IMG/VR virus record: IMGVR_UViG_3300021368_000782
Coordinates: 1-61,454 of that record
DNA from: a virus
Length of the DNA: 61,454 bases
Direction: 5' to 3' (one strand)
Position numbers and translations under genes: made by a program. Below the pieces are notes generated by a model that was not told the DNA's origin, searched no databases, and saw nothing but the letters and a program-made list of their open reading frames with translations. Of this stretch, positions 7,342 through 13,790 are shown one piece after another (position 1 is the first letter of the stretch; the number at the start of each line of letters is the position of its first letter).

Positions 7342-7836
7342 ATGAGGAAATTTATTCCTTTCATGATGATTCTGATGACCGCTGGTGCCGCACAGGCTGG
7401 CGGACTTGTTACTAAACATGCATCTAGCGTTCAATTGACTGTTGACGCGGCTAGATCTACTGCCACAAGAGTTGGTTCTTCCTACGCCATCTCTGGCTCG
7501 GGTGTAAATACTACAGACGGAACCACTGCAGGGACAATTTCTGCAGGGACTATTTCCTCTGGTCTTCTTGCTCCTGGTAACATCTCAGCAACACAAGCTA
7601 CTGATGGAAATGCATTTAGCTTCAGTCAGTCGTTTACACAAGGTGATGCAATCCCAACTGCAGCTCCTACTACAGGTACTGTACCTAACTTCTCTTCATT
7701 GACAAGTTATACTGCTGGTGATAAGACAGGGTTAGCAGGTACTGTAGGTACTAGTGGTGCCCTTACCGTAACCGCAGGTGGAGCTGGTACTACTGCTACA
7801 GGACAATTTGTCTCTGAGATCACTGTAATTGATTGA
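7342..7836 (+). CDS. Exported low-complexity protein (paralogue of the next gene)
   Basis: This 164-residue protein has an N-terminal signal peptide (about MRKFIPFMMILMTAGAAQAG) and a mature part rich in Thr, Ser, Gly and Ala. It has repeated TISAGTISSG-type turns, as in beta-rich surface proteins. SYAISGSGVNTTDG and NAFSFSQSFTQGD recur in altered form in the next protein, so the two look like paralogues. It follows a late-type promoter. Family and function are unrecognised. Confidence 0.65.
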   Translation: MRKFIPFMMILMTAGAAQAGGLVTKHASSVQLTVDAARSTATRVGSSYAISGSGVNTTDGTTAGTISAGTISSGLLAPGNISATQATDGNAFSFSQSFTQGDAIPTAAPTTGTVPNFSSLTSYTAGDKTGLAGTVGTSGALTVTAGGAGTTATGQFVSEITVID

Positions 7837-7847
7837 GGACGTTCGTA

Positions 7848-8294
7848 ATGACGACTTCTGGAAAGATGAAGTGGTCTATTGTGACGAGTGTGGTGGCAAT
7901 CCTAAGTTTAGGTGCCACCGCCCAGGCAGTCCCCGTTGTGCCCAACTTTACTCAGGGCTCCATGACGAGCCACACGGAGACGACGAGCAAGATCACTGAG
8001 ACCATAAATTCTATGGACTACAACACAGGGTATCAATACTCTGCAACTGGTTCAGGAGTGACGGCGAGTGGCAACCTGTCACCTACGACAGGTAGTAACA
8101 ATGTAACTATTAATGGCGTGACATCATCATGGACAGGTATAACAAACAAACCAAGTTTCACACAAACAACACCAGGGGCAGCGTTCCAGTTCACGGAGAC
8201 GTACTCAGGCCCAGGTCTCAGCAACCACACAATTATAAACAGGGTGACCGAAGTTACAAGCGTAACCGACACCACAAGTATCTTCCAGCAATAA
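7848..8294 (+). CDS. Exported Thr/Ser-rich protein
   Basis: The start is ATG 7848, with a GAGG ten bases upstream; an in-frame TTG at 7833 is an alternative. The 148-residue product has a signal peptide (WSIVTSVVAILSLGATAQA) and a mature part full of Thr and Ser. YQYSATGSGVTASG and AAFQFTETYSGPG mirror segments of the previous protein. Its last third is overlapped in another frame by the next gene. Function unknown. Confidence 0.6.
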   Translation: MTTSGKMKWSIVTSVVAILSLGATAQAVPVVPNFTQGSMTSHTETTSKITETINSMDYNTGYQYSATGSGVTASGNLSPTTGSNNVTINGVTSSWTGITNKPSFTQTTPGAAFQFTETYSGPGLSNHTIINRVTEVTSVTDTTSIFQQ

Positions 8295-8929
8295 TCCTAT
8301 GTCTAACCAACCTTGCGACTGTCCCTGCCACACTGGCGGAAACTGTAGGGGGTGTAAGTGCAACAGCCGCGCCCGTAGCTAATAGTTCAGGCTCAGTCAC
8401 AAATCAAGCCATTCAGGTTCTTCAGGGGCCCTATATTACTAACACATATGGGGCGGGAATCCAGTGTCAAGGTCCCACTGTCAACTTTACGCCGTATGTA
8501 ACTGGGGCATTTAGTCAACAACATCCATATGAACCATACTGGGATAGTCCTGTCTATGACATGACTACCGATGACGATGGCAATTTAAACAACCCAGGGG
8601 ATATTTTATATTACGTTCCTACAAGGACTGGACAGAAAAACAATACAAACATATCAGTAGGTTTCTCTGCTACATGGTCTCGTCCATTAGATAAGAAGTT
8701 ACAAGACCAATGTAAACAAGCTGCTGCAGCGAATATCGCATTGATGCAACAACAACAAGCTAATAAACGCCTTGATTTTGAGATAGCTCGTCTCAAGAAT
8801 TGTGGCGAATTGTTAAAAAAAGGAATTAGATTTGCTCCTGGTACAAAGTATGCTCGTATCTGTGAGGATGTACAAGTTCAAAGTGTGAACTTTATGGTTC
8901 CACATACTCATAATATTCCTAAACCTTGA
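8129..8929 (+). CDS. Exported protein with uncertain start
   Basis: The frame is open from ATG 8129, which gives 266 residues and a 166-base overlap with the previous gene. A signal-peptide-like core (YLPAIILCLTNLATVPATLA) begins only near residue 51, preceded by a basic stretch (YKRNRHHK). No canonical start codon lies between. So it either has an unusually long n-region, uses a non-canonical start, or is joined to the previous frame. The C-terminal part has a Gln-rich helix (ANIALMQQQQANKRLDFEIA) and cysteines. Confidence 0.55.
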   Translation: MDRYNKQTKFHTNNTRGSVPVHGDVLRPRSQQPHNYKQGDRSYKRNRHHKYLPAIILCLTNLATVPATLAETVGGVSATAAPVANSSGSVTNQAIQVLQGPYITNTYGAGIQCQGPTVNFTPYVTGAFSQQHPYEPYWDSPVYDMTTDDDGNLNNPGDILYYVPTRTGQKNNTNISVGFSATWSRPLDKKLQDQCKQAAAANIALMQQQQANKRLDFEIARLKNCGELLKKGIRFAPGTKYARICEDVQVQSVNFMVPHTHNIPKP

Positions 8930-8932
8930 TTC

Positions 8933-9700
8933 ATGGAAATCCCTGATATTAGAATCAAGGGCGGAGATATTGATATTATTCGTATCCCCATGACCCCTGA
9001 TTATTTGTTAGAACCACCTCAAGCATTACAAGTCCCTGTTCCTATCACAAACCAGATCGGTGTGCCCATCGTGGACATCCCTGGTTGTGTTGAGGCACAT
9101 GAGGTGGATGAAAATAATATGCTTGAAAGTGATGACCCAAAGGGTGTCAAGGTATATTGTGATGGTCAGACACCATCTTTCAATCCCATTGATTACAATG
9201 CGAATAAACTAAAGTATGAGTATGAGGCACCTATACCGCCTGTAAGACCACCAGAACCACCAGAAACAAAAACACCTGAAACGCCCAAGACAAAAGTACC
9301 CGAAATAAAATGTCCTACAGAAGTGCAACAATTAGAAGCACCTGTGGGTACACTGACTGATGCTGGTAAGAAAAAGATTGTAGAGTATCGAATTGTTGAA
9401 AAACAATGTGTTGCAATCAAAGATGATCTGCAGATAGTTGATCAGTTTGTCCAAGCAGTTCCATCAATAGGACAAGTTACAACCACAGCAGGTATCACTG
9501 TTATCGCAACTGCTGCAGCAACTGCAACACCTTTCTTACTAAAGATTGTCAAACCAATTGTTAAACAATTAATTAAAAAGATCAAGAAGGCACTAGGAAA
9601 AGAACCTCCTAAGTTATCTCCAAATGAGATTCGCGCCAATAAGTATAGAGAAAAGAAAGGGTTGCCTGAACTCAAGCAACCCAAGAAGAAGAAATTATAG
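8933..9700 (+). CDS. Proline-rich structural-like protein
   Basis: The 255-residue product has a beta-rich N-terminal part (residues 1-95), a proline-rich hinge at about 99-125 (PPVRPPEPPETKTPETP), and a hydrophobic alanine-rich segment (VIATAAATATPFLL) before a very basic C-terminus ending KQPKKKKL. It probably spans or binds a membrane or packs with nucleic acid. It follows the exported genes and could be a surface or virion component. Its end overlaps a convergent gene by six bases. Confidence 0.6.
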   Translation: MEIPDIRIKGGDIDIIRIPMTPDYLLEPPQALQVPVPITNQIGVPIVDIPGCVEAHEVDENNMLESDDPKGVKVYCDGQTPSFNPIDYNANKLKYEYEAPIPPVRPPEPPETKTPETPKTKVPEIKCPTEVQQLEAPVGTLTDAGKKKIVEYRIVEKQCVAIKDDLQIVDQFVQAVPSIGQVTTTAGITVIATAAATATPFLLKIVKPIVKQLIKKIKKALGKEPPKLSPNEIRANKYREKKGLPELKQPKKKKL

Positions 9701-9940
9701 ACCAGGAAGAGAAGGTGTTGGAACAGCAGGACCAGTTGTACTAGGTAACGCTGGTTTCATACTGTCACCAAGCATACCAGGAAGTGCTCCTGCAATTGCT
9801 TCTGTTGCTGCTTTAGCCACTTTTTCTTTCGCACTTTCAATCAGTGCATCTTTTTGGATGTAGACATAAACTCCACCACCAATAATAGAAGCAGTACCTA
9901 GAAACGATAGTACAGCGAGAGTGTTAATAATCTTTTGCAT
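9695..9940 (-). CDS. Small membrane protein, 81 residues
   Basis: I chose ATG 9940 (MQKIINTLAVLSFLGTASII). A single N-terminal transmembrane helix is followed by an alanine-rich amphipathic helix (about residues 33-60) and a proline-rich tail. A CTAAATA motif lies about 25 bases upstream on the minus strand. It is convergent with the proline-rich gene and divergent from the 54-residue gene at 9977. Family unknown. Confidence 0.6.
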   Translation of the reverse strand: MQKIINTLAVLSFLGTASIIGGGVYVYIQKDALIESAKEKVAKAATEAIAGALPGMLGDSMKPALPSTTGPAVPTPSLPGL

Positions 9941-9976
9941 TGTAATACATATAATAAGACTATTTTTATTTAGAAA

Positions 9977-10141
9977 ATGCAGAAGCAAAAATTGAAAGAC
10001 ATATTCAGTCGTCTTCGATCCATTATTGATGAATTGGAATCTGAAATCTATTCAGACCCTGCTGCATACACAAAACCAGTTGGTGATCCTAAGTTTGGGT
10101 TCTACGCCCCAGGTGAAGATGACGATGGATATCCAGATTAA
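9977..10141 (+). CDS. Small conserved protein, 54 residues
   Basis: A short frame begins MQKQKLKDIFSRLRSIIDEL and continues with an acidic, proline- and glycine-containing tail (GFYAPGEDDDGYPD). The helical start and structured tail look like a genuine product. It has no clear ribosome-binding site and lies 36 bases from the divergent start at 9940. Function unknown. Confidence 0.5.
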   Translation: MQKQKLKDIFSRLRSIIDELESEIYSDPAAYTKPVGDPKFGFYAPGEDDDGYPD

Positions 10142-10177
10142 GTTTTTATAAAACTGTATAGCATGTTACAGAATAAC

Positions 10178-10206
10178 TTGACTAAATAGAGCATAAGGTC
10201 TATACT
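10178..10206 (+). promoter_or_regulatory. Sigma-70-type promoter
   Basis: TTGACT and TATACT are separated by 17 bases. The -10 sits inside a perfect palindrome AGGTCTA-TAC-TAGACCT (10196-10212), a possible operator. A CTAAATA late-type motif overlaps at 10182-10188. It serves the small-gene run beginning at 10224. Confidence 0.7.
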
Positions 10207-10223
10207 AGACCTACGTTCATCCC

Positions 10224-10424
10224 ATGTTAAGTTTCTTACTGGCGATGACCTTAGCCCATCATAATGACGGGTCACCTTATGGGTGGCACATGACTTGTGA
10301 AAGGTTCTTACAGAGACGAATAGAAATCCAAATGGATCCCAACCTAGACCAACGGTCTAAGTGGAATCTGATAGGATATCTTAAGTCAAAAGTAGAAGGT
10401 CAATGCGAGGGGACATTTACATGA
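10224..10424 (+). CDS. Small protein, 66 residues
   Basis: The product starts with a short hydrophobic stretch (MLSFLLAMTLAHHND) that could be a weak signal sequence, then a charged body with two cysteines (MTCERFLQRR and EGQCEG). The start lies within CGTTCATCCCATGTT, a 15-base sequence repeated exactly at the next gene's start. It is the first gene behind the promoter at 10178. Function unknown. Confidence 0.5.
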   Translation: MLSFLLAMTLAHHNDGSPYGWHMTCERFLQRRIEIQMDPNLDQRSKWNLIGYLKSKVEGQCEGTFT

Positions 10425-10459
10425 GACGCAAGTAAGTCGCGGAACGGAGCGTTCATCCC

Positions 10460-10621
10460 ATGTTTGAACTACTACTTTATGCTGATATAAAATGCACCGA
10501 TGCTGCTGATATACTCAGACGCCTCGATGCCCATCAGCATATAGCTAATGAGATCAAGGTAGAGATTGTTGAAACCATAAAGGAATCAACACCTCATTGT
10601 CCATGGGACGCAAACGACTGA
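10460..10621 (+). CDS. Small conserved cyanophage protein, 53 residues
   Basis: The product starts MFELLLYADIKCTDAADILR, a pattern I recall from small cyanophage proteins. It is helical and acidic. The ribosome-binding GGAG lies in the loop of a GAACG/CGTTC hairpin (10442-10454), so translation could be sensitive to folding. The start codon sits in the same 15-base repeat as the previous gene's. Function unknown. Confidence 0.6.
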   Translation: MFELLLYADIKCTDAADILRRLDAHQHIANEIKVEIVETIKESTPHCPWDAND

Positions 10622-10663
10622 AGGAACGGGGCTAAAAATCCCTAGTATTTCAGGAGTAAACTT

Positions 10664-10828
10664 ATGAACACCCTCAACCTAATCAAAAAGCAAATCAACA
10701 AAGCTGCAGCACTGCACGATGCTCAGATTGCTATGACTACCTATCGTGGTGTCAAGTATGAGTGTCAACAAGGCGGTGAGGAAGTACATGGTACTTTCTG
10801 CTATCGCGGTCACTCTTACGCTAAGTGA
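10664..10828 (+). CDS. DUF4278-like small protein
   Basis: This 54-residue protein carries AMTTYRGVKYECQQ and FCYRGHSYAK. The YRG-x-x-Y signature resembles DUF4278, a small domain common in cyanobacteria (recognised by memory). A CAGGAG ribosome-binding site precedes ATG 10664. A second protein with the same YRGVxY motif is encoded at 10933. Function is unknown in hosts and phages. Confidence 0.6.
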   Translation: MNTLNLIKKQINKAAALHDAQIAMTTYRGVKYECQQGGEEVHGTFCYRGHSYAK

Positions 10829-10835
10829 GGATGAC

Positions 10836-10931
10836 ATGTTAGCACTACAGGTAGTTGGACTCACATCCATAGGATGTGTCGCGTTCATTGGAATGATCTA
10901 TGGTGAGCTTATCCTCTTATCGAGAGGGTGA
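10836..10931 (+). CDS. 31-residue single-helix membrane peptide
   Basis: A GAGGATGAC ribosome-binding region precedes ATG 10836. The product (MLALQVVGLTSIGCVAFIGM, then a short tail) is one transmembrane helix. It is packed between two DUF4278-like genes with gaps of only one to seven bases, which supports expression. No family is recognised. Confidence 0.5.
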   Translation: MLALQVVGLTSIGCVAFIGMIYGELILLSRG

Positions 10932-10932
10932 A

Positions 10933-11106
10933 ATGACCGAGAACTATGTCTATCATGATGATGACATGGATAAAGATACAAGACCACCGTCTTGTTATCA
11001 ACTCAAATATAGAGGCGTAACATACTGGTCTTGTTACCGCATTCATTTGAAAGACTACTTTGAACAATTGCTATCGGTTGAACCGATGTATAACAGGAGG
11101 GGTTGA
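10933..11106 (+). CDS. Second DUF4278-like small protein
   Basis: This 57-residue protein has an acidic N-terminus (MTENYVYHDDDMDKDTRP) and then YQLKYRGVTYWSCYR, sharing the YRGVxY core of the 10664 product. A GAGAGGGTGAA ribosome-binding site overlaps the upstream stop. Its own TGA stop lies within the TTGACG -35 box of the promoter at 11103, and the 3' end forms the 5' arm of a terminator hairpin. Confidence 0.6.
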   Translation: MTENYVYHDDDMDKDTRPPSCYQLKYRGVTYWSCYRIHLKDYFEQLLSVEPMYNRRG

Positions 11107-11131
11107 CGCCCTTCCTTTTTTATTGTATAAT
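11095..11131 (+). promoter_or_regulatory. Composite terminator-promoter module
   Basis: An AGGAGGG/CCCTTCCT hairpin (one bulge) followed by six T residues forms a terminator. Its loop contains the -35 TTGACG (11103-11108), spaced exactly 17 bases from the -10 TATAAT (11126-11131). The upstream gene's TGA stop is inside the -35. The transcript would start near 11138 and meet the terminator at 11158 after only about 20 bases. Confidence 0.7.
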
Positions 11132-11157
11132 ATAGCTTCCGTGTGAAGGAAGTGTAA

Positions 11158-11190
11158 AGACAGGGTTTAAGAACCCTGTCTTTTTTTGTA
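11158..11190 (+). terminator. Strong Rho-independent terminator
   Basis: GACAGGGTT and AACCCTGTC form a perfect nine-pair stem with a TAAG loop, followed by seven or more T residues. It lies directly downstream of the promoter at 11103-11131, so that promoter would make a transcript of about 50 bases unless there is read-through. Confidence 0.85.
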
Positions 11191-11321
11191 GAAATGTATT
11201 GAAATATACAAATGTTAGTTAAATTAACTTACGATGTATAGATAGTATAGAATTATGCGAGGTGCTATCATGAACCCTAACCCCTCCCCTATAGTATGTA
11301 ATGAATTGTTAGGAGGATATC

Positions 11322-11495
11322 ATGCACAACATTCTGTCTCGCAGTCAGCTAGATGAGTGGCGTCATTTTGAAAATACGATCGATGAGTTTGACTCTGATT
11401 TAGATAGAATCAATGACTACTACGAGTGCTTAATTGAGTGCGAAGAATCAGCGGCATCATGTAAACGAATATGTAAGGAAGTACTTATGGATTGA
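11322..11495 (+). CDS. Small acidic protein, 57 residues
   Basis: A strong TAGGAGG ribosome-binding site precedes ATG 11322. The product begins MHNILSRSQLDEWRHFENTI and contains three cysteines near the C-terminus (ECLIECEESAASCKRICKE), which could be structural. A TTAACT/TATAG promoter-like region lies at about 11222-11252. The 3' end abuts another terminator-promoter module. Function unknown. Confidence 0.6.
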   Translation: MHNILSRSQLDEWRHFENTIDEFDSDLDRINDYYECLIECEESAASCKRICKEVLMD

Positions 11496-11506
11496 AAATG
11501 ATGCTT

Positions 11507-11542
11507 GGGGGGGTTGCGACCCCCTCTTTTTTTGTGTATAAT
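11507..11542 (+). promoter_or_regulatory. Composite terminator-promoter module
   Basis: A GGGGG/CCCCC stem with a TTGCGA loop is followed by a TCTTTTTTT run, forming a terminator. The loop is also the -35 (11514-11519), separated by 17 bases from TATAAT (11537-11542). It has the same architecture as the modules at 11095 and 43835. A CTAAATA motif follows at about 11557. Confidence 0.75.
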
Positions 11543-11566
11543 TAGTATCAGAATGGCTAAATAGTA

Positions 11567-11785
11567 ATGTATACGATATGGATTCACACAGTTGCATTTT
11601 TCCAAGTGGTCGTTATGAATTGTATTCAACCCACCAACTGGCAGTATTGCTATCGTGTGGACCAGTGGTTGATACCTGATCTCATTGAAGGAATAATGAT
11701 ATACACTGGAGAAAAGACTCCATATCAATCAGAAAAGGAATACTTAAAAAGTGTACAGGGAACCGCATCTTCAGGAGAAGAGTGA
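11567..11785 (+). CDS. Small protein, up to 72 residues
   Basis: ATG 11567 gives 72 residues; an internal ATG at 11615 (MNCIQPTNWQYCYRVDQWLI) gives 56 and may be the real start, since conserved-looking sequence begins there. The tail is acidic. It is transcribed from the TATAAT promoter ending at 11542. The stop overlaps the ribosome-binding region of the next gene. Function unknown. Confidence 0.5.
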   Translation: MYTIWIHTVAFFQVVVMNCIQPTNWQYCYRVDQWLIPDLIEGIMIYTGEKTPYQSEKEYLKSVQGTASSGEE

Positions 11786-11788
11786 TGA

Positions 11789-11950
11789 ATGTGCCCGCCT
11801 TTGGAGGGAGTGGGAAACTCTGTGGCGAAAAAAGCATTAGGTGCGCCAGAGGCGAGAGAAAAGTGGGGTCAATGTGTGATTGAATTTGGTGAAATGGTAA
11901 GTCAGGAAGTCAAGACAAATCCAAGATATAGGGACATGAGGAAGATATAG
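11789..11950 (+). CDS. Small protein, 53 residues
   Basis: A CAGGAG sequence lies upstream of ATG 11789 (MCPPLEGVGNSVAKKALGAP). The product is an amphipathic, helix-forming peptide with a basic C-terminus (NPRYRDMRKI). It lies four bases after the previous stop and shortly before petE, so it is probably co-transcribed with them. Family unrecognised. Confidence 0.5.
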   Translation: MCPPLEGVGNSVAKKALGAPEAREKWGQCVIEFGEMVSQEVKTNPRYRDMRKI

Positions 11951-11972
11951 ATAGTGTAGTTGCTAAGACTAA

Positions 11973-12296
11973 ATGAAGTTCTTTTTTGCACTTCTTGCTA
12001 CACTCTTTCTTGCTACACCTGCTTGGGCTGTAGATGTCCAAATGGGTTCTGGTGGTAACTTGATTTTTGAACCAGCTGATGTTACAATATCAGCAGGAGA
12101 ATCAGTTCATTTCGTGAACAATATGCTTCCTCCACATAATGTGATCGTCGAAGATCATCCAGAACTTGGACATGAGGCACTTGCTATGCTTCCTGGTGAA
12201 GAGTTTGATGTTGCATTCCCCGAGCCTGGTGACTATACTTATTGGTGTGGTCCTCACAAGGGTGCTGGTATGATTGGGACGGTACATGTTGAATGA
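11973..12296 (+). CDS. petE: Plastocyanin
   Basis: This 107-residue blue-copper electron carrier shuttles electrons from cytochrome b6f to photosystem I or terminal oxidases in the thylakoid lumen. A signal peptide of about 19 residues ends in PAWA. The copper ligands are visible: His55 (LPPHNV), Cys92, His95 and Met100 (YWCGPHKGAGM). A CTAAATGAAG motif surrounds the start. The gene heads the block with transaldolase and terminal oxidase, which fits a role in keeping electron flow going during infection. Confidence 0.93.
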   Translation: MKFFFALLATLFLATPAWAVDVQMGSGGNLIFEPADVTISAGESVHFVNNMLPPHNVIVEDHPELGHEALAMLPGEEFDVAFPEPGDYTYWCGPHKGAGMIGTVHVE

Positions 12297-12313
12297 TGTA
12301 TACCCACAACTAT

Positions 12314-12970
12314 ATGAAAATCTTTCTTGATACTGCCGACATTGACGAGATTCGCGCTGCGAATGAGACTGGTCTAATTGACGGTGTGACTACTAATCCT
12401 ACTCTTATTCTTAGAGCTGGGAGGACTCTAGAGGATGTTGCCAAACAACTCATTGAAGAGTTTCCACATTTTGAAAGTGTATCTACTGAGGTTGTAGCAG
12501 ACACTTCCGAAGAAATGATTGCTCAAGCGCAAAAGTTTATCGGTCTTGGTCCTGCAATCACAATCAAACTACCTTGTACTATTGAAGGTCTTAAAGCATG
12601 TAAAGTGCTTAATAAGGCTGGAGTCAAAACTAATGTGACTCTCATCTTTAGTGCTGCACAAGCAGTTCTCGCTGCTAAATCTGGTGCAACATATGTTTCT
12701 CCTTTTGTAGGAAGACTAGATGATCAATCAGTTGCAGGTCTTGAAGTAGTTCGATCTATCACTGAGTTGTATTGTCGATGGGGAGTTAGAACACAGGTTC
12801 TTTCTGCATCTATCAGAAGTGTTCAGCGTGCTGTACGCTCTTGGTATAATGGTGCGGAAGTCGTGACAATGCCCCCCAAAATCTTTTGGCAGATGTATAA
12901 TCATATTCTAACCGAAGATGGGTTAGATAGATTCCAAAAAGATTGGGACGCCGCTAATGCAGAACTTTAA
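12314..12970 (+). CDS. talC: Transaldolase (TalC type)
   Basis: This 218-residue short transaldolase is of the TalC/fructose-6-phosphate-aldolase-like subfamily carried by many cyanophages. It begins MKIFLDTADIDEIR. The Schiff-base lysine lies in AITIKLPCT (Lys85). ATG 12314 was chosen over 12293 because it gives the exact family start. With gnd and zwf downstream it would push host carbon into the pentose phosphate pathway, giving NADPH and ribose phosphate for nucleotides. The end overlaps the oxidase gene. Confidence 0.93.
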   Translation: MKIFLDTADIDEIRAANETGLIDGVTTNPTLILRAGRTLEDVAKQLIEEFPHFESVSTEVVADTSEEMIAQAQKFIGLGPAITIKLPCTIEGLKACKVLNKAGVKTNVTLIFSAAQAVLAAKSGATYVSPFVGRLDDQSVAGLEVVRSITELYCRWGVRTQVLSASIRSVQRAVRSWYNGAEVVTMPPKIFWQMYNHILTEDGLDRFQKDWDAANAEL

Positions 12971-13460
12971 TCAATTTGTATTAAATTTCACAATTTCAAT
13001 TATCGACTACCTCTACCGAGGTAGACCGTTTCAACGTTTCTGGGTGCTTGAGGAAATTGCTCGGGCACCCTATTTTGCTTTTTTAAGTGTGCTACATTTA
13101 CGCGAATCTATGGGTTTGCGTGGTCCAGAACACATCTATTTGATGGAGGAACATTTTGCTCAAACACTTAACGAAACAGAACATCTTGAGTATATGGAGA
13201 GCAGGGGTGGTAGTGCTTATTGGGTGGATCGCTTTTTCGCCAGACACCTCGTACTTATCTACTATTGGGTCAACGTGGTTTATTATTGGGTGGCTCCTCG
13301 CGCTGCTTACCATCTCTCCTACGAAATAGAGATCCACGCCGCGACTACATATGCTAAGTATCTTGCAGATTATGGTCATGATGACAAGATTCTAGAAATC
13401 TTGAACGATGAATTACATCATTCAAAAGAACTCAAAGAAGCAATGGAGATGATCAATTGA
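12957..13460 (+). CDS. ptox: Plastoquinol terminal oxidase (PTOX)
   Basis: This di-iron oxidase of the alternative oxidase family moves electrons from plastoquinol to oxygen in the photosynthetic membrane. The 167-residue product shows the iron-binding motifs LEEIARAPYF (about 31-40), LNETEHLEYM (71-80), YEIEIHA (122-128) and DELHH (151-155). It overlaps talC by 14 bases. It would relieve over-reduction and supply ATP without carbon fixation, together with the plastocyanin gene. Confidence 0.92.
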   Translation: MQNFNQFVLNFTISIIDYLYRGRPFQRFWVLEEIARAPYFAFLSVLHLRESMGLRGPEHIYLMEEHFAQTLNETEHLEYMESRGGSAYWVDRFFARHLVLIYYWVNVVYYWVAPRAAYHLSYEIEIHAATTYAKYLADYGHDDKILEILNDELHHSKELKEAMEMIN

Positions 13461-13669
13461 CCAAAACAATTATCCTCATTGGGTGTTTTACACCACTTGT
13501 AATTATCTACATAGTAATGAAACTTGCTGTGTGGATTTCTGCAGTCAATTCTGAAACAGAATATGTCAAACAAGAACCCTTCAGAAAACGAGGACCTTAT
13601 GTGGCAGATGCATATGCAGACGTTGACGAGGAGGAAGAGGAGTATGGAGATCGCACAGATTATCGATAA
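13457..13669 (+). CDS. Small membrane protein, 70 residues, TTG start
   Basis: A TTG at 13457 overlaps the oxidase stop (TTGA) and has GGAGATGA upstream. The N-terminus is one transmembrane helix (IILIGCFTPLVIIYIVMKLA) and the C-terminus is very acidic (DVDEEEEEYGD). No in-frame ATG precedes the helix, so TTG is the likely start. The purine-rich code for the acidic tail doubles as the ribosome-binding site for the next gene. Confidence 0.6.
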   Translation: MTKTIILIGCFTPLVIIYIVMKLAVWISAVNSETEYVKQEPFRKRGPYVADAYADVDEEEEEYGDRTDYR

Positions 13670-13790
13670 TGCTCTGGAAGAGTATTATTCGGAACAAGGT
13701 CTGCCAGTTCCTAACTGGAAACAACGAAAAGATCCACAATGGTGGATCGATTATCTTAAAGAACTAAACACTGATCCAAACAATCCATGA
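13644..13790 (+). CDS. Small conserved protein, 48 residues
   Basis: GAAGAGGAGT immediately precedes ATG 13644. The product begins MEIAQIIDNALEEYYSEQGL and contains KDPQWWIDYLKEL, a pattern I recall between cyanophage carbon-metabolism genes. It overlaps the upstream gene by 26 bases and gnd by four. Function unknown; the coupling suggests production with 6PGDH. Confidence 0.6.
   Translation: MEIAQIIDNALEEYYSEQGLPVPNWKQRKDPQWWIDYLKELNTDPNNP

Noticed and set aside
8299-8382. Cysteine-rich 27-residue ORF (MSNQPCDCPCHTGGNCRGCK), metallothionein-like
   Set aside because: It lies out of frame inside the signal-peptide region of the 8129 gene, has no ribosome-binding site, and is short enough to be chance.
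11271-11360. 28-residue ORF starting MNPNPSPIVCNELLGGYHAQ
   Set aside because: It overlaps the well-supported gene at 11322 and contains that gene's ribosome-binding site; probably fortuitous, though a leader peptide is possible.
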